Shown: positions 1 to 14,380, numbered from the stretch's first letter. The stretch is DNA of 64,000 bases from JACSRF01 sp963695505 (GCA_963695505.1 CAVOGX010000012.1:62001-126000); one strand, 5' to 3'. Notes: generated by a model not told the origin, from the sequence alone. Numbers and translations are program-made.

Positions 1-308
1 AGGTATTTGGTAGCCCCTACTCGCAGCCCTTTACTGATGCTAGTTAGATCGGTTTTTGCGCTGAGCATGATTATGGGCACCTGCGATGTCGCAACTTCAT
101 TGCGTATCGATTCACACACAGCGAAGCCATCGATCCCAGGCATCATCACGTCTAACAAGACCAGGTCTGGCTTGTTCCTTTCAACCTTCGCCAAAGCATC
201 GTAGCCATCCTCTGCTTCAGTGACTTGAAAACCGGCACGAACTAACATCAGGCGCAAAAGCGTGCGCGCCATAGGCTCGTCATCGACCACCAACACAGAC
301 TGTGTCAA
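1..308 (-). CDS. Response regulator receiver protein (partial, runs off left edge)
   Basis: This is the N-terminal part of a two-component response regulator; about 102 codons lie in the window and the rest is beyond base 1. The receiver fold is clear: an acidic pair VVDDE near residues 7-11, the phosphoacceptor Asp near residue 53 in LLDVMMPGIDG, and the conserved switch segment IIMLSAK. The start is a TTG at 306-308, chosen because TAAGGAG lies just upstream at the right distance and no in-frame ATG gives a complete first beta strand. The output domain, if any, is not visible. The small ORF on the opposite strand is a shadow. Confidence 0.88.
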   Translation of the reverse strand, partial: MTQSVLVVDDEPMARTLLRLMLVRAGFQVTEAEDGYDALAKVERNKPDLVLLDVMMPGIDGFAVCESIRNEVATSQVPIIMLSAKTDLTSISKGLRVGATKY

Positions 309-447
309 CCTAACTCCTTATTCTCTGGCAATTTCCTAACCATTGGTCCATACCGTCCAGCGATAGTTAACTGGTTTTGGTGTGAACTATTCATAATTGT
401 AGTCTATTATTTTTCTCAGGCAATTGCCGCACTTCAGCGCAGTTCAA

Positions 448-1296
448 TCATTCCCAAGCAGAATTTGGCAGCGGAAGCTGTATTTGCAGCCCTTCTTTAG
501 CCATCAAGGTACGCGGGAAAACAGACCGGGTCTTGCGCAAGATTTCTTCTACCTGTGTATCGGACATCTCAGGGGCATAATGGAACAAGCTCAAAGCTTT
601 TACTCTCGCCTCAATGGCCACTTGTGCGGCCTCTAGCCAACAGCTATGGCCCCAGTCTGAAAATTTATTGCGCTCATCCATGGAGACAAAGTGTGTATCA
701 TGCACAAGCAGGTCAGCGTCCTGGGCTAACCGGAGCACGTTGAGGTTGAAGCTGCCGTCTGGGTGGCTGGCATCGCTGCAGTACGCAAAAACATGTCCAT
801 CGTTTTCAATGCGAAAGCCTAAACACCCCCCTGGATGCTCCATTTCGGCTACTTGCACGCTGGTATTTTCGCCGATAATAATCGTCTCCCCGTCAGACAC
901 TTCTTTGACAATGAGATCGGCGGGTAAAGTTTTGTAGGAAAAGGGAAGGTATGGTTCGATAAATTGACCAGCAAGGATCTCTTCTAATCGTTTGTCGACT
1001 CGTTTTTGACCGACCAGGACAAACCGGTTGTTGCGCCTGAGCACAGGTGAAAAAAACGGTAGTCCCTGGATGTGGTCCCAATGGGTGTGGCTGATGAGGA
1101 TGTTTCCGGTAATTCGCCCGGAGAATTCTCTTTCCAGGTGCTGGCCCAATCGGCGAATGCCGGAGCCTGCATCTATGATTATCAATTGGTCATCCGACGT
1201 GCGAATCTCGATGCAAGCCGTGTTGCCGCCAATCTGAATGGTATCGGGTCCCGGAACTGGAATCGTGCCTCGTACACCCCAAAACCGTATATGCAA
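448..1296 (-). CDS. MBL-fold metallo-hydrolase
   Basis: This 282-residue cytoplasmic protein belongs to the metallo-beta-lactamase superfamily, in the group that opens with a FWGVRGTIP-type segment. The metal ligands are visible: H70, H72, D74 and H75 in SHTHWDH, then a later His in EMHPGG-type context, an Asp in CSDASHPDG and a further DTHF segment. No signal peptide or extra domain is seen. The substrate cannot be read from the sequence; relatives act on cyclic nucleotides, phosphonate intermediates or nucleic acids. The start is a TTG with a GAGGTGA Shine-Dalgarno a few bases upstream. It lies between two response regulator genes on the same strand, which hints at a signalling context but does not prove it. 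Confidence 0.85.
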   Translation of the reverse strand: MHIRFWGVRGTIPVPGPDTIQIGGNTACIEIRTSDDQLIIIDAGSGIRRLGQHLEREFSGRITGNILISHTHWDHIQGLPFFSPVLRRNNRFVLVGQKRVDKRLEEILAGQFIEPYLPFSYKTLPADLIVKEVSDGETIIIGENTSVQVAEMEHPGGCLGFRIENDGHVFAYCSDASHPDGSFNLNVLRLAQDADLLVHDTHFVSMDERNKFSDWGHSCWLEAAQVAIEARVKALSLFHYAPEMSDTQVEEILRKTRSVFPRTLMAKEGLQIQLPLPNSAWE

Positions 1297-1428
1297 TGCT
1301 CACCTCAAGAAGTGCGTAGTTAAGTAAACGGATCGTTCTGCGAAAAAGTTTTTCCAGTATAGCAAATTCCTGGCCAGTTTGACAGGTGCTAGAAAGGCAA
1401 TTTGGGGTGAGAAACGGCCGTTTCCCAT

Positions 1429-1456
1429 GAAAAAAGACCCGCTTTAGGGCAGGTCT
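1429..1456 (-). terminator. Intrinsic terminator after response regulator
   Basis: On the minus strand an 8-bp stem (AGACCTGC with GCGGGTCT, one G-T pair) is followed by a run of six or more T residues. It sits just past the stop of the response regulator that ends at 1484. Two other minus-strand terminators in this window share the AGACC..GC core. Confidence 0.75.
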
Positions 1457-1483
1457 TCAAGAATTATTTAAACTGAGGGGAGT

Positions 1484-1951
1484 CTAGCTCTGGTTCAGCA
1501 CCCGATCGACACTTTCCAGCAGTTCCTGAGGGCCAAAGGGCTTGGTAATGTAATCGTTTACGCGGGCAATGTGCAAACCCAGCACGCGATCGATACTCTG
1601 AGCCTTTGCCGTCACCACAATTACCGGGATGTTGCGCATTTCCTCAGACGCCTTCATTTTCTGATAGACTTCCCAGCCATCCATTTCCGGCATCATCAGA
1701 TCCAGCAAAACCAGATCTGGCTTTATCTCGGCAATTTTTCTGAGGCCTTCCTCGCCCCCAACGGCTCCGGTTACATCAAACTTATTCCGCCCCAAAATCA
1801 GCTTAACAAGCTCGATCATTTCCAATTCATCTTCAATACAAACGACTTTTTTGCGTTCTTGGGTAGTCTCGGTATTCCCGGCAGCAGTGGCGCTCATGGG
1901 TTCCTCGGTTATTGGTTTATTATCAGATTCTTGTTCCTGGTTAGAAGCCAT
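1484..1951 (-). CDS. Stand-alone response regulator receiver protein
   Basis: The protein has 155 residues with a polar, low-complexity leader of about 33 residues, then a single receiver domain and no output domain. The phosphoacceptor is D84 in LLDLMMPEMDG, the acidic pocket is E40/D41, and the switch residues are Thr in VVTAK and Lys in TKPF. The segment before TKPF reads RVNDY where most receivers have GADDY, a mild deviation. Single-domain receivers usually act in phosphorelays or by protein-protein contact. The ATG start has a weak AGGA upstream. It is divergent from the T-box operon promoter. Confidence 0.9.
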   Translation of the reverse strand: MASNQEQESDNKPITEEPMSATAAGNTETTQERKKVVCIEDELEMIELVKLILGRNKFDVTGAVGGEEGLRKIAEIKPDLVLLDLMMPEMDGWEVYQKMKASEEMRNIPVIVVTAKAQSIDRVLGLHIARVNDYITKPFGPQELLESVDRVLNQS

Positions 1952-2057
1952 TACGATTATCCTAATAAACTAGCAGCAATACCACATTAAGCTTCAGGTA
2001 TAGATTAACACAAGCCCATGGGGTTGTCTACATTTCTAAAACGAAAGAGCTACGTTA

Positions 2058-2086
2058 TTGACACCTCCTTCCCATTTTGGCATAAT
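2058..2086 (+). promoter_or_regulatory. Sigma70-type promoter of the T-box operon
   Basis: A perfect -35 TTGACA at 2058-2063 is separated by 17 bases from CATAAT at 2081-2086, one base off the -10 consensus. It lies just upstream of the T-box leader and is the clearest promoter in the window. Confidence 0.8.
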
Positions 2087-2119
2087 CCTGCCTGAAAAGC
2101 ATAAAAAAATCTAGTGAAA

Positions 2120-2411
2120 AAGCTGTGATAGAGACGAGTAAATCGTTAACAAGCTGGCAAAGCGAGCCTGAGTTGGTGCAAGTCAGGCGCCAGGCGTTGA
2201 TTGAAAATCCCTCTGGAGCTGCTAACCGAAAGACCTGAACGATAGCATTTAGGGTGAGTAGACTTAGCCGGAAAGTTCTCCGTTAACAGAACTTCAACAC
2301 TAAGCAGCCCGGCTGCTGTTGTTGAACAAAGAGCCTGGCTGAAGGCCAGGAATTTGGGTGGTACCGCGAAGCAAGTGCGCCTTCGTCCCAATGGGGATGA
2401 AGGCGTTTTTT
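2120..2411 (+). ncRNA. T-box riboswitch leader with intrinsic terminator
   Basis: All major T-box landmarks are present. Stem I has the AGTA of the loop E/specifier region at 2137-2140, a distal arm (CTGGC with GCCAG, CCTGA with TCAGG) with GTTGGTG near its top, and the GAA plus CTCTGGAGC block on the 3' side. The antiterminator box GGGTGGTACCGCG is at 2356-2368. The competing terminator pairs CGCCTTCGTCCC at 2378-2389 with the GGGGATGAAGGCG stretch and ends in six Ts at 2406-2411. The best specifier candidate is AUC (Ile) at 2207-2209, with AAU (Asn) at 2206-2208 as the alternative frame. An uncharged cognate tRNA should stabilise the antiterminator and allow transcription of the genes downstream. 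Confidence 0.93.
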
Positions 2412-2463
2412 GTTCTGGCCTCCCCACAAATCTCTTGGCCTGAGATGGCCAGTGGAGGATTGC

Positions 2464-3173
2464 ATGACAAACTTACTGTATTTGACAGATGCTTACATAC
2501 AAGAGTTTGAAGCCACAGTGACCGAACTGGCGGAGAGTGGCGTGGTGTTAAATCGTACGGCTTTCTACCCTGGTGGCGGTGGTCAGCCCCATGATTTGGG
2601 CGTGCTCAACTCCCCCGACCAGACCTGGAATGTGAGCAGCGTGAAGAAGGTTGGCGGCAAGGTGGTGCATTTTCTGGAGGGAACTCTGCCAGAGGTGGGC
2701 ACGGCCGTTTTCGGGCAGCTTGACTGGCAGCGGCGCTATCAACTGATGCGCACCCACACCGCCATGCACATTCTGTGCGGCGTGGTCTGGCGCGATTATG
2801 GCGCGCAGGTAACCGGCGGCAATATGGATCCGCTCAAGGGTCGCATGGACTTTGAGTTCGAGACTATGCGGCAAGAACTGGTAGCGGAAATCGAAACTGC
2901 TGTTAACAAGGAAGTTGCCGCCGCCCGTGGCGTGCAGGTAAAAATCTTGCCCCGCGCCGAAGCCTTCCAGATTCCTGACCTGATTCGCACCAAAATCAAC
3001 CTGCTGCCTGAAGGCATCGCTGAGGTGCGCACGGTAGAATTAATCGGGCTGGATTTGCAGGCCGATGGCGGCACCCACGTGCGCAACACCCGCGAAGTGG
3101 GCCAGTGCGCATCGCCAATTACAAAAGCAAAGGCAAAATCAATAAGCGCATTTACGTTGAGCTAGAGGATTGA
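2464..3173 (+). CDS. alaX: AlaX-type alanyl-tRNA editing protein (one frameshift near the 3' end)
   Basis: This is a stand-alone homologue of the AlaRS editing domain, which clears mischarged Ser-tRNA(Ala) or Gly-tRNA(Ala) in trans. The N-terminal AlaRS-like part has RTAFYPGGGGQPHDLG. The zinc-site motifs are visible: HTAMH (HxxxH) and, near the C-terminus, the ADGGTHV segment; the Cys of the usual CxxxH lies in the disturbed region. The start at 2464 is set by GGAGG seven bases upstream. At about 3103 one G is missing; restoring it gives VRIANYKSKGK and a stop at 3171-3173 in place of the stop at 3165. A deleted G before TGCG also breaks the kelch gene, so this is probably a sequencing error. 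It is the first gene after the T-box. Confidence 0.85.
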
Positions 3174-3231
3174 GCGTGAGTAAGAGGAAAACCTCTGCTT
3201 CCGCCCTCTATTTCTGGCTCTCGCTCTAGCT
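3159..3231 (+). repeat. Nested AGCT-rich hairpin spacer
   Basis: The outer arms are AGCTAGAG at 3160-3167 and CTCTAGCT at 3224-3231, with GAGCG and CGCTC pairing further in and AGAGG/CCTCT inside. The structure spans the end of alaX and touches the start of the next gene. It has no T run and so is not a normal terminator. The words match those of the hairpin at 11705-11751. Confidence 0.65.
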
Positions 3232-3897
3232 ATGAGATTTATCATTCACGAACAACCCACCGAAAGGCTCCTGGCCGCGGGTGAACTGCGTTACAAGCAA
3301 GGTGACGTTCCCACCGGCGCCGTGGAGAAGTGGCGGCTAACCGAGGCGGCCGCTGGGTTTCGCTTTTTGCGGGTTGATCTGGACGCGCGGGCGGCAGAAT
3401 CGGGGAATACATACTTGTACCATGCGCTTTTGGATGAACACGGCCGTTTCCAACGCCTCAAATTTCGCTTTTGGGGCCAGGTAAACGACCAACCTTTACA
3501 AATTACCGGCGACGCGGTATTTGACGACACAACCTTAACCGCCTACCGCACATTAAACGGCCGTACCTACGAGCAGGTGCTGGACCTGCCCGCCCTTTAC
3601 GCCTTTTGGTTTCCGGCCACCATGGGGCTAAACTTTCTGCCGCTAGAAACGGCATCGCTGCATACCGTTTTCGCCGTAAGTCTGGACCCTGCCAGCCAAG
3701 ATCCGGCAGCGGTATTCAGTCTGTTTACAACCAATTTGCAGGCCGCCCCGCTGGCAGATGGGGCCGTTCGCTACTGCTGGGCAGACCAGGAACGTACCCT
3801 TTGGCGTGATGAGAATGGATTTATCACGCAAATGCAGCGTGGTGATGGTTTAACGGCCGTTGCCCGCCACATCATTCGTTACCAAGGAAATGAATAA
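3232..3897 (+). CDS. Conserved-looking protein of unknown function
   Basis: I do not recognise this 221-residue protein. It has no signal peptide, membrane segment or catalytic motif that I can name. It is mixed alpha/beta in appearance with many aromatic residues (FRFWGQ, LYAFWFPATMG) and repeated short strand-like stretches, which would suit a beta-barrel or lipocalin-like fold, but that is only a guess. It is in the T-box operon and its stop overlaps the ATG of the next gene by one base (TAATG), so the two are probably translationally coupled. Two copies of the ACGGCCGT palindrome lie inside it. Confidence 0.7.
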   Translation: MRFIIHEQPTERLLAAGELRYKQGDVPTGAVEKWRLTEAAAGFRFLRVDLDARAAESGNTYLYHALLDEHGRFQRLKFRFWGQVNDQPLQITGDAVFDDTTLTAYRTLNGRTYEQVLDLPALYAFWFPATMGLNFLPLETASLHTVFAVSLDPASQDPAAVFSLFTTNLQAAPLADGAVRYCWADQERTLWRDENGFITQMQRGDGLTAVARHIIRYQGNE

Positions 3898-4805
3898 TGT
3901 CTATTCCTGACTACCAATCAATCATGTTGCCACTGCTTGAATTTGCCAGTGACAAAAAAGAACACTCTCTACGGGAAACGATAGAGATTCTTGCGGATGT
4001 TTTTTCCTTGTCTAGCGAAGAAAGAAAACATTTGCTTCCAAGTGGGCGACAGGCAACTTTTGACAATCGCGTTGGCTGGGCAAGAACCTACCTTTCAAAG
4101 GCAGGGTTATTACAAGCAACTCGACGTGGATATTATCGGATTTCTGAGCGCGGTCTCAACGTTTTGAAGCAAAAACCTGAAAAAATAGATAACAAATTTT
4201 TGCGCCAGTATCCGGAATTTCTGGCATTTCAGGCAAAGAGATCAAAGGATGAAGTATCCGAAGAAACGATCAACGATGAACAAGCCCAAACACCCGAGGA
4301 AGTGATGGAGGATGCTTACCAACAAGTTAGGCAGGATTTGGCTTCTGAGCTTCTTGAAATAATTCGAGATTTTTCTCCTGCCTTCTTTGAGAAACTCGTG
4401 GTGGATTTGCTGGTGAAAATGGGCTATGGGGGCACTCGAAAGGATGCTGGAAAAGCAATTGGGGCTAGTGGCGATGAGGGCATCGATGGCATCATAAACG
4501 AAGATCGCTTGGGTTTGGATATCGTTTACCTCCAAGCAAAACGATGGCAGAACACGGTCACTCGCCCAGAAATTCAAAAATTTGCAGGGGCTCTGCAAGG
4601 CCAACGTGCCAGAAAAGGTATTTTTATAACCACTTCAGCATTTTCTGAAGGTGCAAAAGATTACGTATCCCGCATAGATTCAAAGATTGTCCTCATAGAT
4701 GGCGAAATGCTTGCACAGTTAATGATTGATTATAACGTCGGTGTGAATTCGATAGCTTCTTACGAACTTAAACGCATCGATATTGATTACTTTACAGAGG
4801 CTTGA
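3897..4805 (+). CDS. Mrr-like restriction endonuclease
   Basis: This 302-residue protein has the two-domain Mrr layout. Residues 1 to about 100 form the winged-helix Mrr N-terminal domain (VGWARTYLSKAGLL, YYRISERGLNVL). Residues about 150-290 form the Mrr catalytic domain with the PD-(D/E)xK-type core: FFEKLVVDLLVKMGYGG, then GDEGIDGII, then YLQAKRW. Mrr enzymes usually cut methylated DNA. No methyltransferase is adjacent, which fits a type IV role. It starts in a one-base overlap with the gene before and is followed by a 131-base spacer and ileS, an unusual place for a restriction gene. Codon use is more AT-rich than in its neighbours (many aaa, gaa and att codons), which suggests more recent acquisition. 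Confidence 0.88.
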   Translation: MSIPDYQSIMLPLLEFASDKKEHSLRETIEILADVFSLSSEERKHLLPSGRQATFDNRVGWARTYLSKAGLLQATRRGYYRISERGLNVLKQKPEKIDNKFLRQYPEFLAFQAKRSKDEVSEETINDEQAQTPEEVMEDAYQQVRQDLASELLEIIRDFSPAFFEKLVVDLLVKMGYGGTRKDAGKAIGASGDEGIDGIINEDRLGLDIVYLQAKRWQNTVTRPEIQKFAGALQGQRARKGIFITTSAFSEGAKDYVSRIDSKIVLIDGEMLAQLMIDYNVGVNSIASYELKRIDIDYFTEA

Positions 4806-4883
4806 TGAAATCGTATTTATGGTTCTTTAAACGAATTATTCCGGCCGGATTGCCTGCGCCGCAATTACGGCCGTTCTGCACGC

Positions 4884-4930
4884 AAACCAACCGCTAATCA
4901 AAAATCGTAAATCCCAAATCCCAAATGGAG
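4884..4930 (+). repeat. Short-word AT-rich spacer before ileS
   Basis: The spacer ahead of ileS holds near-tandem copies of the word AAATCCC or AATCNNAAATC. It is low in complexity and unlike the coding DNA on either side. No function is evident. Confidence 0.4.
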
Positions 4931-4936
4931 AAAATT

Positions 4937-8381
<3,445 letters not shown>

Positions 8382-8410
8382 TAGCGAACACCTGGGCAGG
8401 TTAGCCAGTA

Positions 8411-8450
8411 AGCGGGTATGCAGAAGTTTCGCGGCATACCCGCTTTTTTT
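8411..8450 (+). terminator. Intrinsic terminator after ileS
   Basis: An 11-bp perfect stem (AGCGGGTATGC at 8411-8421 with GCATACCCGCT at 8434-8444) is followed by seven Ts. It closes the T-box operon. Confidence 0.92.
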
Positions 8451-8519
8451 GCTGATTTTGCCCTTCCACTATCTGTCTGTACAATTTGTTACTCTTTTCA
8501 GGAGGCTCGGAGGTAAGGA

Positions 8520-10456
8520 ATGCGGCGATCCATTTTGATTAGTTTGTTCATAGGCATGGTGTTGGGGGTAACGGCCGTTACCCATCTCACGTTCGCCGAT
8601 CCAGCCGCCGCGGCGCCAGAGATTCCCTTTTCCATTAATGCCGCCGCCGACTCCTGCGAAGCCGCCACGCTTATTCCCTCCTTACCCTGGGGTGACCAAA
8701 CCGCCTCCACGAACCTGCTTACTGAATCCAGTTCTGACCCTGTACTTGGCTGCATGTGGGGCACTCCGTCTCGCCCGCAAGGTTACCGCACCGCCTGGTA
8801 TAAGTTTGTGGCCCCCTACAGTGCCCAGGTCACCATTGACACTTTTTATAGCGACTATGACACCGTGCTGGCCGTTTACAGCGGCTCCTGCGGCAGCGGA
8901 AACCTGGTGCAGTTAGCCTGCAATGATGATCACCAGGGCTTCAGCTCCAAGGTGTCGCTGGCGGTCAGCCGGGGACAGACATACTACATTGAAGTGGCCG
9001 ATTGGCAGTTTGACGTGTACGGCTCTAACTTAAGCATAGCCGTTCTCATCAACCCCGTTGAATCCCGCTGGGAGCTGCAAGGAAACATGACGATACCCCG
9101 CAGCCGACACAGCGTGGTCGCTTCCGGTAAGTATCTGTACGTCATTGGCGGCGAAACAGATATGGGCAGTTCTCCCTCTCTGACCGCCAGTATGCAGCGC
9201 CTGGACACGGAAACCGGAGCGTGGGTGGCGCTTGACCCCATGCCTGGCAGTGGTTACGCCAACACCTCGGCAGCCGTCGTGAACAACAAGATTTACCTGC
9301 CCAGTGGATTTTCGGGCAACACAACCGCTTACAACGGCACGCATTACATTTACGACATTGCCAGCGGCGCCTGGGACACCGGGGCGACTGCGCCCTGGCC
9401 CGCGGGTAGGCCGCTAGCCTGGGGAACGGCCGTTCGCTCCCAAAGTGCCCTCTTCCCTGCCGGCTACTTTTACCTGGGGGGCACCCCTGACCAGCCGCCT
9501 ATTGAAGCTCATTCCATCACTGCGGCCGTCCCATCCGACGCGGTATTGTTTTTTGCTACCAGCACAACGCCTCCCGGCTGGACAAGCCTCATCCCCAATC
9601 TCTCCATTGGGCGTTTCGCCCACACCGCCGCCTGGGTACAAGACCGGCTCTGCGTCGTGGGCGGCCTGGGCATGAACACGGAAGGAACAGCCAACATTCT
9701 CCTTACCGACGGGGAATGCTACCGTTCCGGCATTGGCTGGCAGCCTATCAGCAGCCTCAACGTCCCCCGCTACAATGCCGGCAGCGCCGTGGGTCCCGAC
9801 GGGAAGTGGTACGTCTATGGCGGTGTCGATGGCGAAAACAAGCCCGTGGAGACAACTGAATATTACGACGTAACGACCAATACCTGGCATCGGCTCAACA
9901 TCAACTACGCCCTGGGCGGCATTCCTGGCAACCCCTCCCGCGCCTGGCCCCGCGGCGCCTTTGTTGGCGACGACCTGTGGGTTATGGGTGGCAACAGCGA
10001 TGGGCCGGTAGGTTCGGTTTTACCTATGATTGAAAAGCTCTCTTTACCCACGCCCAGTTTGTTCTTGCCCGTTCTCTTTTCCCGAACCGTCGCTCCTGCC
10101 AACGACACGGTGGCCACAGCCTTTCAACTACTTTTAAACCAGCCCCAGTTCCACACCTTTGACACCACCACCGATTACTTTGACACGTATTTTTTTGATG
10201 TGGGAACCACCCGCCAGGTCACGTGCGTTTGTCTAACATTCCTTCCAGCGGTGACTCAGCCAGCAACTATGACTTGTTCTTGTACAACAGCAGCAAGGTG
10301 CTGCGAAATAGCAGCCAAAATCCCAGCAACCTGGATGAAGCCATCACTTTGACCCTGACGCCGGGGCGTTATTACGTGGTTGTTGAGCGCATTTTTACTT
10401 CTAACCTGGATGGCCGGGACACCAGCCCTTATCGCATTATCGTTGAGGCTCCGTAA
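8520..10456 (+). CDS. Secreted kelch-repeat protein with two PPC domains (one frameshift)
   Basis: The protein starts with a signal peptide (about residues 1-32) after a strong GGAGGTAAGGA site. A pre-peptidase C-terminal (PPC)-like domain follows at about 45-180 (TAWYKFVAPYSAQVTIDTF, YDTVLAVYSG, CNDD). Residues about 190-510 hold kelch-type repeats (VVASGKYLYVIGGE, VQDRLCVVGGL, GPDGKWYVYGG, VGDDLWVMGG), which should form a beta-propeller. A SLFLPVLF linker leads to a second PPC domain. That domain is split by a missing G near 10220; the frame continues to 10456 (SGDSASNYDLFLYNSS to YRIIVEAP). It is likely extracellular and adhesive or sugar-binding; no catalytic motif is seen. SbcD follows after five bases. 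Confidence 0.85.
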
Positions 10457-10461
10457 CCAGC

Positions 10462-11713
10462 ATGACAGCCGCCAAACCCCTGCGCGTATTGCACTTTGCC
10501 GACGCCCACATCGACATTGCCAATTACGGCCGTCACGACCCGGTGACGGCTCTGCCCCTGCGCGTGGTGGACTTCTTGCAATCCCTGGACACCATTATAG
10601 ACCGTGCGCTTACCGAACCCGTTGACCTGGTAATCTTTGCCGGGGATGCCTACAAAGACCGCAATCCGCACCCGACCTTCCAGCGCGAATGGGGCCGGCG
10701 CATCATGCGCCTGTCGGCTGCCGGCATTCCCACGGTGCTGCTGGTAGGCAATCACGACGTTTCGCCTGCCTCCGGGCGCGCCCACACCCTGCACGAGTTC
10801 CACACGCTGGAAGTGCCCCACATTCACGTGGCTGACCGCATTCACCGCCTGGAACCTGAAGAATTGGGCGTCCCGGTGCAAATCATCACCGTGCCCTGGG
10901 TTTCCCGCAGCCAGCTCATGACCCGCGAGGAAACGGCCGGAAAATCTCACGACGATATCCTCGCCGAGCTGGAGACCCGGGTGACCGAGGGCGTGCAAAA
11001 ATTGGTGGAAACGGCCGATCCCGACATTCCCCTCATCCTCACCGCCCACGCCAGCGTGCAGGGCGCCAAATACGGCAGCGAGCGCGCCGTCATGCTGGGG
11101 CAAGAGCTGGTTCTCAGCGGCAGCATCGTCCACGACCGACGGCTGGATTACGTGGCCCTGGGCCACATCCACAAACACCAGCATCTCCACGCCGACGGCG
11201 CCCATCCTCCCGTCGTTTACCCCGGCTCCATTGAGCGCATTGACTTTGGCGAAGCTACGGGAGCGCAAAGGGTTCGTGTTGGCCTCTGTCAGCCGGGGCC
11301 AAACCGAATGGGAGTTTATCAAACTGTCCACGCGCCGCTTCCTGGACATCAAGGTAGAAACCCGCGACGCCGACACCTTTATGGCCGACGTATTGGCCCA
11401 ACTGCCACCGGTCGAGTCTGTGCAGGACGCCATCTGCCGCGTGCAGCTTACCTATCCTCGCGACTGGGAGCCCTTGGTGGACGAAAAAGCCATCGCCGAC
11501 TACTTCCAAGACGCCTTCAGCGTGCAAATTCAAAAACACCGCCAGGTGGAAAAACGGGCGCGGCTGGGCGACACGGCCGATGTCGAGAGCCTGACCCCGG
11601 CTGAACTTCTCGAAACCTACTGGCGCACCATCGGCCTGGATGGTGACGAAGCTCAAATCATGCAATCCCTGGCCCAAGAAATCCTCACCACCACTGACCT
11701 ACCGGAGAGCTAG
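10462..11713 (+). CDS. SbcD-like metallophosphoesterase / DNA repair exonuclease (one frameshift)
   Basis: The calcineurin-like phosphoesterase core is clear: FADAHID (metal site 1), FAGDAYKDRN, VGNHDVSP, then TAHASVQG and LGHIHKHQ, in the order and spacing of SbcD/Mre11 nucleases. The frame breaks near 11260 and resumes as ERKGFVLASVSRGQTEWEFI, followed by a C-terminal cap-like region, giving about 417 residues. The usual partner, the SMC-like ATPase SbcC, is not in the window. It lies between the kelch gene and the HMG-CoA reductase gene on the same strand. The 3' end, including the stop codon, is part of a strong hairpin at 11705-11751. Confidence 0.85.
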
Positions 11714-11751
11714 AGCTAGAGCGATTTCTCTACACTCTAGCTCTAGCTCTC
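11705..11751 (+). repeat. Perfect 17-bp-arm AGCT-rich hairpin
   Basis: GAGAGCTAGAGCTAGAG at 11705-11721 and its exact reverse complement at 11735-11751 flank a 13-base loop. The left arm overlaps the sbcD-like stop codon. No T run follows, so it is not a classical terminator. It uses the same words as the spacer hairpin at 3159-3231. Confidence 0.8.
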
Positions 11752-11910
11752 GCTCTACACTCTCCTTAAAATCCCCTCATTTTTGTGCCCCGAAATCCCT
11801 TTGGATAGCTTTTGATAGAAATCCAGCAGTATAGTTTTGCCGTTGCACACAAACCTGTCTACGAAAGGCGTTACTGGAAAGGTTTTACAATGGTGCAAGG
11901 AGGTTGGATT

Positions 11911-13191
11911 TTGAGCGACAAATCATCACGACTGCCCGGTTTTTACCGCTTATCGCTGGCCGAACGGGCCAACTTGGTGGCCGAGTGGGCTGGCTTAGGG
12001 CCGGAAGAGGTCAACATTCTAATGGGTAACGGCCTGCGCAACGAGCAGGCCGACGCCATGATTGAAAATGTGGTGGGCACCTATGAACTGCCGTTGGGCA
12101 TTGCGGCCAACTTTCTGATCAACGGCCGTGACTACCTCATCCCCATGGCCGTCGAAGAACCCAGCGTGGTGGCGGCCGTCAGCCACGCCGCCAAGCTCAT
12201 TCGCGCCGGCGGCGGCTTCCACACCAGGCCACCGAGCCGGTGATGATTGGCCAGATTCAGGTGCTGGACGTGCCCGACATGGACGCCGCTCTGCGCTGCC
12301 ATCGCAGCCAACAAAGCCGAGCTGCTGGCCACGCGCCAACTGCTGCGACAAGGTCATTGTCAAGCTCGGCGGCGGGGCGCGCGGACATTGAGTTCCGCCG
12401 CCTTTCCCGACACGCCCGTCGGCCCGATGCTGATCGTCCACCTGCACTTTGACACCCGCGACGCGATGGGAGCCAACGCCATCAACACCGCGCTGGAAGA
12501 GCTGGCCCCGCGTGATTGCCGAGTTGACCAACGGCCGTACCAACCTGCGCATCCTCTCCAACCTGGCCGACCAGCGCATGGCCACCGCCCGCTGCACCAT
12601 CCCCGCGGCCGACCTGGCCAACGATGCCGGCTCGCGGCGCGGAAGTGGCGCAGCGCATTGAGGAAGCCAACGCCTTCGCCATCGTCGATCCCTACCGGGC
12701 AGCCACCCACAACAAAGGCATCATGAACGGCATTGACGCCGTCGTGCATCGCCACCGGCAACGATTGGCGGGCGATTGAGGCGGGGGCACATGCCTATGC
12801 GGCGCAGGAACGGCCGTTACACTGCCCTCACCGACTGGCACGTAGACGAAAACGGCGACCTGTACGGCGAAATCACCCTGCCGATGGCCGTGGGCATGGT
12901 TGGCGGGGCCACCAAAGTCCACCCCACCGCCAAAGTCGCCATGAAAATCTTGAGGCGTCAGATCGGCCGCCGAACTGGCCGCAAGTGATGGCCGCCGTCG
13001 GCCTGGCCCAAAATCTGGCCGCCATCAAAGCCCTGGCCACCGTCGGCATTCAAAAAGGGCACATGCGCCTGCACGCCCGCCAGGTGGCCATGGCCGCCGG
13101 AGCCAGCGACAGCCAAATCCAACAAATCGCCGACCAACTGGTGGCCGGAAAAGAATATCAACGTGAATCGAGCAAAGGAACTTATAGCTAG
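11911..13191 (+). CDS. mvaA: HMG-CoA reductase, class II type (many frameshifts)
   Basis: The enzyme reduces HMG-CoA to mevalonate (or the reverse) with NAD(P)H. It is of the class II type, starting SRLPGFYRLS and keeping the catalytic Glu in IENVVGTYELPLG, the Lys in THNKGIMNGIDAV and the His in GHMRLHAR. The TTG at 11911 is chosen because AAGGAGG lies seven bases upstream; an ATG at 11890 has no such site. About ten single-base indels break the frame between 12225 and 13145, so the product is read across frames. In the shifted frame the end could extend slightly beyond 13191 into the repeat spacer. It heads the cluster with HMG-CoA synthase, a thiolase-family protein and DUF35, which argues for isoprenoid synthesis and against mevalonate degradation. 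Confidence 0.9.
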
Positions 13192-13270
13192 ATCAGCTAA
13201 TCAGCTAATCAGTAATCAGCTAGTCAGCTAATCAAGCTGATCAGCTGACAAGCTGAATACTGAATGCTGA
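13190..13270 (+). repeat. Short tandem-word spacer (AATCAGCT)
   Basis: The spacer between HMG-CoA reductase and HMG-CoA synthase is made of irregular copies of the 8-base word AATCAGCT or CAGCTAAT, then GCTGAATAC and TGCTGAAATGC variants. It can fold on itself through AGCT and TGATCA words. Nothing in it looks like a promoter or a T-run terminator. Confidence 0.7.
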
Positions 13271-13283
13271 AATGCTGGTAAAA

Positions 13284-14380
<1,097 letters not shown>

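Noticed and set aside
10429..11433. Long open frame on the minus strand (334 codons)
   Set aside because: It is the shadow of the SbcD-like nuclease gene, whose catalytic motifs are clear on the plus strand.
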